Assembly: GCA_030544235.1 (NCBI GenBank)
Contig: CM060478.1
Location: 19,449,727 to 19,513,726, forward strand
Length of the DNA stretch: 64,000 nt
Direction of reading: 5' to 3'
From: Lepturacanthus savala
Lineage: Eukaryota > Chordata > Actinopteri > Scombriformes > Trichiuridae
Below the pieces are notes generated by a model, which saw only the letters and a program-made list of their open reading frames with translations, was not told where the DNA came from and searched no databases. Below are positions 57,974-64,000 of the stretch, piece by piece (the first letter of the stretch is position 1; the number at the start of each line of letters is the position of its first letter). The translations under genes and the position numbers were made by a program.

Positions 57974-60599
57974 GAAAGGTGTGCATAAGTGTGCACAGGC
58001 AGACACACACACTCAACCGCACATCTGCATGCTTGCAGACACGCACACATATACACAAAAACAAGTAAAAAGGCCCATTATGGATGTAACCGCGTTTTCA
58101 GATGGACCGTTTCCCAAGGTCAGTTTGAAACATTTGCCAGCAGGAAACCTACACAGAGTGCCGGTTGTTCACATCGTTTGGGGAAACACACATTATGTAA
58201 ATGATTCTTCTTTTGGAACGAAACACAACTAGAAACAGTGTGCTAATGGCTACAGTGTCAGCCATAGCTAATGGTTGTGTGTGTGTTTGATTTTCTGTTT
58301 GCGTTGTGCTGTATGTATCAATGTATTTTTGCGTCCCATCTTGATCTACCTGTCTATGCTTTTGATTTAATTTGCCTGATTTATCTGATCCATCTGAATA
58401 CAGCAAAGCAATAAAATGCAAAAAAGCATGGGGAAAAAACAGGTAACAAGGAAAAAGTTTTTCCCACTTTACATATTTCGGTTAATTCACATAAGCGGAA
58501 TCATGCAGAGTGTGAGGCAATAACACAGCTTTATTCAGAGATTGGGAGGGTGATGAAGGTATACAATGTCACCCCTGTCTCTCAACCAACAAGAGGTAGT
58601 GTGAGTAATCAAATTCTATTTGCATATTTATATATCAGCTGATAGTTTGGTAGGAACAACATCTACAAACAGTCTAAACTAATGGTGCGGAGAGAGACAG
58701 CTCTTTTGGCTTAAATTGGAGGAAATGTCTGGTTTTAAAGTGTGGGGATTGTACCTGTTCTATGTTTGGGTAGAGGCCATGACGTTCAAGCACAAGGGCA
58801 TCAAGGAAATAAAACTGATATGATTTGGAAATGTAGCTACTGAGGGGTGTCTGAGTCACTGACATGTACAGTGAACTGAAAAGCAGATTTTCAATGTCAA
58901 TAAGCAAATTGAGGAACCAGGTTCTTGTTTTCCTCTACATATTCAGACACAGGAGATGTAACCGCTGAGAGGGAAAATTAAATAGCATTCTACAAGGCAT
59001 AATATTCATCATATGTCACTGAAGTGCATGCTTGAACTTTATGAAATCACTTTGGAATCGAGACTCGAAGAAAAAAAAGAATGCATGCTCTGAAATTTTC
59101 TAAAAGGTGTTGTTCACAAATGCCACAAAAGGGGATTAGTGAAACGTGGACGCTCTCAAGATTAAGCAGAGTGAATAGCTTCAAGAAAAGGCTCCCGATG
59201 CAATTTGGACTTGAGACCATTGAATTTGACCCCCACCTGGATATTCTTCTATCCGACTGGTCATTTGTGACTTCTTACGATCAACATGGGGTGACAAGAA
59301 CGGATGAGCACTGTTATATCTTTGTACCTGTCCTATAAGGCGAAACAATAAGGGCATATTCAAGTAAATCCCATCTAAGAGCACTTTTTATTGGAGGAAA
59401 TTAAACGATGGCTCCCTGGGGCTTCCTCCATGAGGATACTTGACACTGTCGCACCTGCTAAACGAAGATATAAGGAGACCTGTGATTACTCTAGAAGATT
59501 ACGCCCTGTGACACTATCACTGGATTAAAAATGACAGGTGAAAAGAGGGAAGTATTAAAACAAGATACAAAAGATACAACCCCGTTTTCAAAGCATTTTT
59601 TTGTGCCTTTATACCGATATAATGAGACAAAGAAACGGTACAAACGGATCTGTTTTGAGTTATGCCACCAGACTAAAGAAAACTCTCCAGAGCATTGGGT
59701 TGGGCTGCAACTGCTCATATTTCACTGTCAGCCTGATTTGCCCCAACAATGGTGACAGCAGGTGACAAATAACCCGGCTCATGATTGAAATCTGACAAAA
59801 TAACACTGTGTTTTATAATAGCGTCCCCAAGCAGAAATATGGCAGCCGCAAACTAAACAGTGCTTCATCACCCCCGTGCCAGTCCCAGCGGTTCTCCATT
59901 AAGGGCCAGATCATTGTGTTTTGCCTCCCCCCGTCCCAGCTGACCGCCGAAGTGACAGCCCCGGCTTGCCGCCGTGACATTGAAAAATATTTGTAGTGAC
60001 ACGGCCACAAATCACCCGCCGACAAGTTTTAAAACTCAATATTCACTCGATGTGCATCTGCTATATTCTCGTTAAAAGTGTAATATGGTAGTCTCTCCCC
60101 TCCGCGTTCTTTTATTATTACGGTATTGACAGCGACTATAATAAAGTTGTGCTGTTTTGATGCCAGGGAGGGAAGCGCGGGAGATGGAGAGATTGAGGGG
60201 GGGAGTGGGTGTACGGGGGTGCCAGACGGTAGGGAACAGCCGGGATGGTTGAACGCTTGCACGGCGCCGTAACAAAAAGTGCTCCATTTTCATGACAGAA
60301 CTTCATCTGACATGTTTAGTGTGACGGTCTACCTGTGTGTTTCATACGGCGAGTCCAAACTTTCGAAGTATCCGATGTAAAATCTTGCCTCATGGGTAAA
60401 TCATTATTTAACCCTATTTTCAACACTCCTTCATTCTTGATATTACAGCTCATTGGAGAATAATCAGCACCCCCTTTGCCCACTCTAGATCTCTATGCTC
60501 TACTATACTAGTGCTATTGAGCCAATGGTTACTCTAATATCCCCTTAGTTTGAAGCCTTGTCGACCATGTAGGCCCTAATGTGTGCCCAGTGCGCACGA
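57974..60599. other. Gene-free non-coding region
   Basis: No gene. Octamer ATTTGCAT at 58618-58625. 59780-60060 is a GC-richer unique-looking patch. 60180-60240 is G-rich. Confidence 0.4.
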
Positions 60600-60960
60600 G
60601 TAAGTGTGCTTTAGGCTCATTGTTAACATAAGGCCAAATCTGTAATATAGCACGGACAATTAAGTGCACAATTTTTGTATAAATGCAAAATCCCTCACTG
60701 TGAATTATTTAATTCCCTCTCTACAGTTCATTTAATAGAGCCCTTTTGGCGGGCGGTTTGAGTCACAGAAAACTAATTTGATTCTGCTCCTTGATTTAAT
60801 TAGATTTTATGATGTATGGTATTGCTAATTCGGTGGCTCACCATGCGTTGTCGGCGCCTGTCCCTTGCACTGGCGGTGAGCTGTCAGAGCCCCATTTTTA
60901 ACAGTATTGAAAAATTCAAGCTTTATTATTGCCCCCTCACTCATTTTCTCCCATCAGGGG
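60600..60960. promoter_or_regulatory. Candidate conserved regulatory element
   Basis: A compact run of homeodomain-type cores: 'gaattatttaatt', 'aactaatttgatt', 'ttgatttaattagatttta' and 'tattgctaatt'. A GAGCTGTCAGAG TALE-type site follows near 60880. There are no repeats or microsatellites. Typical texture of a vertebrate developmental enhancer, inferred only. Confidence 0.35.
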
Positions 60961-60969
60961 GAAAGTAAT

Positions 60970-61500
60970 GAGCTTTTAGTCTCTCCTCTCCTCTTTTACT
61001 CGTCTCTCTCTCCCTCTATGCTCTCGTATTCTTTTTTTTTCCCTCTCCTATCTTCATCTCTCTCCAGAGCTTTCTTTTTTCCTATTCACTTTCTTCTTTT
61101 CTTTCCCCCCTCTCTGAAAACAATAAGGGTGGATAAAGTGTCAGGGAGACCACAGGGAAAGAACTGTAAGAGCGGGAAGGCAAAAGTAGAAATGATGGCA
61201 CAGACAAGCCCAATACAATAGGGGGACTCAGAATGAAATGAACAGAGAATGAAATGAACAAATAAGACACAGCAGGACAGGGGAGGGATGATCGGGTAAA
61301 AGAGTGCGAGAAAAGAATAAATGTGGCAGAGAGAAGTGGAATATGAACACAGCAGTGATAGTGAATATGAGATATAAGGAGCAGTTAGAGAGGGGAAAAG
61401 GAGAGAGGGAAAAGAAAGAAAAAAACGGGAGGGAAATGAAGGAGATCAAGGAGGAAAGAGGGCGAGAAGGAGAGCGTGGAGGAGGAGGGGGTGGGGGGGC
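60970..61500. repeat. Polypyrimidine tract followed by polypurine tract
   Basis: The plus strand is almost all C and T at about 60977-61118. It then becomes purine-rich from about 61145, and strongly so at 61380-61500. The two halves are roughly complementary in composition, which could favour hairpin or triplex structures. Confidence 0.7.
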
Positions 61501-64000
61501 AATGGAGATTGTGCCATACGCTTACAGCGCTCCAGGCTTGCTGCTCCGGCATTAGCACACTGATTCATGAGTTAAGTTTCCCCAACTGCCCACGGCTATT
61601 AGCTTTCAGTTCCTTCGGCTGTCATTTAGACTCCAAAGAGTCTTTTGGTTAATGCACTGTTTTAATGAGACTGCACCACTCGCTAATATATTTGACTGTA
61701 TGAAAGGTCACAACAGGAAGCTAAACAGATTGAGAGAGAGGGAGCACAATGGCGACGACGCTGTCAAGACGCAAGACAGGTTTTCCAGGCAAACGGATTG
61801 GAGTGGCGGCGACGGTGGGGGCGTCAGGGGTGGGCGGCGGGCTTAGCCTTAACCCACTAAGGCAGCCCCTCTACAGTGTCACTACTCCACGCCTCGTATC
61901 CCCCTTCACCCGGCATCCAGCTGTGCATAATAGGCCTCGGAACTGATGGGTTACTGCTCCCTCTAGTTACGCCCCATCCATCACCGGCCTTAACCAGACT
62001 GGGGAAAGAAAAAGTTAGAGAAAAGAGATGGAAAGAGACAAGCGATGGAAGGGGCAGACACCGAGGAGGAGGCACATGTTTCATTACCCATATAATCACC
62101 AGTCTGATTGCCACACAAGCAATATAAGAGCGTTGTACGGCAGTCACGAGAAAATTTATAGCCGCCTGAGTATGAGATTCCCACCAACCCCTTTAAATAT
62201 CCCTGGAATGCTGAGGCCTGATATGGGAGCGGTGGAACAAGCTCAGTTGCAGAAATATGGAATAAGATTCAATAAAAGGATTTTTTTCCTCAACTCTAAC
62301 CCCGAGAGCCCTTCATATATCCCATTCCGAGGTATTCCAAAAATGTAAGTTCTGATGGCAGGGAGCAACAGCATTATCAAACATTTTGACAACGCTGCAT
62401 AAACAAGCATGGCCTCCCCACCCCACCCCTTCCCTCCTGCTCTTTGTCAACACCCGGCCCTCCTTCCTGTCACGGGACACCCGTGAGGGACTGTCTCCGA
62501 ATAGCGGAGCTGCGTCTAGGTTTGGGCCCCAAACCCGATAATCTAACAGTAATCCATTCAAAACTAATCAAACATTTACAAAGGTGCCATGACGGGGGAG
62601 AGAGCTCTATTTATCAGCGTCCTCCATCACCAACATGCCGGCCTGGCCTCGTTACGCTCGCGGCGTCTCAATCTACCTATGCAAATGAGACAGCGGCACG
62701 CGGGCTGAGTGGGGGGACTGACAACCAGACTTGTGTACAGAAATTATAAACAAATATTCATCCATTATGGGCGGAGTCATGTGTGTGTGTGTGTCGGGGA
62801 AGTGGCTGCCGGTGAGAGCTGCATAGAAAACTCTTCTTCTGTCGAGGCGATTTTTCACCAGGAAAGGAAGTGACAGTGTTGTCAAGGTGAATTAGCAGCA
62901 TATGTCACGCTTTTGTTATAAATCCTGGTCCTACTGTAACCCTTACCACCCCCCAACCCCCCTCTTGCAATGTATGTACACAGTTGATGATATATCAACA
63001 CCGCTCGATGATTAATAATTCAGCGAGGGTGATTCCACAGGGGGAGTTGCGGTGAGACTTGGGACAGGCCTTGTAGTGAGGGCTGAGGGGTTTTTGGGGG
63101 GTGAAAAGTGGACTCCTTTCTCTGTAATCCTCTCCCACTGCCTGTAGGCCCCAGACCACCCCCCCCCCCCCTCACACACCCCCCCATTACCCAAACCATT
63201 TGTTTATTATGCAGTAATTACAACCCTTCAAGCCTAAAGGCAAACAGGCGGAGAGGCACTGTAATGACAGAGACATTTATAACAATATATCATAACAGCA
63301 CTGGAATCAAACAATGAATTGATGTCAGAGGATATCAATACCAATGAACAGCAAAACAACCAGGTGGTTATTACTTCACAGTGAGTCAGGGCTCGTTGGG
63401 AAACAGGAATATGCACTTGTTAAGGTGGACTATTATTGATTTGCGGTGAACTGCATTCCCCTTAAAAGCAGTGTTAAGAGGGTAATATGTTGCATTTTAT
63501 TTAGCAATTTCATGCATGTTTGCTCCACAAGGTTAAAAACTGCCATCTATTCTGAGACAAAAAAAGAGAACATTTTCTCATTTTCAGCACTCCAGAAGCC
63601 ATTTAATGCGCCCTGTGTAAGAGTGGCAATCCCTATTACCGCTGGATAAAGTGTACCCTTTTTTATTTGAAATGAAAATGTCAGTAATTTCTTTTGAGAT
63701 TGATGACTCCTTACATGCGGGCCCAATAAATGAAAAATTGATGAGGCTCAGTTCTCTCTTTTAATATTTAAGGCAATATTAAAGTCTCTCTTACATCTCA
63801 TGGAAATAGTTTTATTTAAAAGGAATAAGACCATTGGGCATTGTTTACTGAACACCTCATGCATGTTTTATAAACCCGGTGGCTCTTGGAGGAATTCAAA
63901 GGCCCTTGAAATCGTTACTGTTTTGCAGTAAGTATAAAACGACTTAAGAGGGAGTCGAATGGCATTGGCATTGTTGTGTATCTGCTACCTTGTTGTTGGA
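61501..64000. other. Gene-free region with several CNE-like patches
   Basis: No coding region. Candidate regulatory patches are at about 62090-62350, 62640-62790 (octamer ATGCAAAT at 62679-62686), 63180-63340 and 63640-63960. Poly-C runs lie near 63158-63170. The window ends in this region without reaching a gene. Confidence 0.4.

Overview
This window looks like vertebrate, almost certainly teleost fish, genomic DNA. It has long AT-rich non-coding stretches, one gene with GT-AG introns, long (CA)n and (TA)n microsatellites, and several repeat types typical of bony fish: a decayed Tc1/mariner transposon, a tRNA-derived SINE with a 12-bp target duplication, TTAAAGG-ended MITE-like elements, a hAT-like MITE, and a LINE reverse-transcriptase scrap. 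There are no bacterial-style operons, no CRISPR array, no rRNA, and no free-standing tRNA gene that I could see.

The only protein-coding gene I can support is a three-exon class A orphan G-protein-coupled receptor on the minus strand. Its coding exons are 22027-21357, 20829-20716 and 19434-19140. They join in frame to a 359-residue protein of the GPR26/GPR78 family, and I favour gpr26. The 5' end lies in a CpG-rich patch (about 21.4-22.4 kb) that is the likely promoter and 5' UTR. A polyadenylation signal candidate sits about 145 bp past the stop codon.

Layout: 1-18.8 kb is downstream of the gene. It is AT-rich and repeat-laden: a perfect 34-bp hairpin, SINE/LINE remnants, an LTR-like piece with an 11-bp tandem repeat, two CA microsatellites, a poly-A retroposed insert with a 17-bp target duplication, and a 261-bp MITE. 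19.1-22.4 kb is the receptor gene. 22.5-34.5 kb is AT-rich and holds the SINE copies, the hAT-like MITE and the 1,295-bp Tc1 element. From about 34.5 to 64 kb there is no gene. Apart from a short interstitial telomere repeat, a long (TA)n tract, a (TTCCT)n tract and one MITE-like repeat, it is mostly unique sequence rich in homeodomain-type TAATTA cores, CTGTCA sites and octamers. That texture suggests conserved non-coding regulatory elements.

From memory, human GPR26 borders a large gene desert on the BUB3/HMX2/HMX3 side, upstream of GPR26. A gene desert on the upstream side here would fit, but I cannot verify synteny or conservation. I found no convincing undescribed biological system. The best leads are the putative regulatory desert, the clean retroposition scars, and the divergent C-terminal tail of the receptor.
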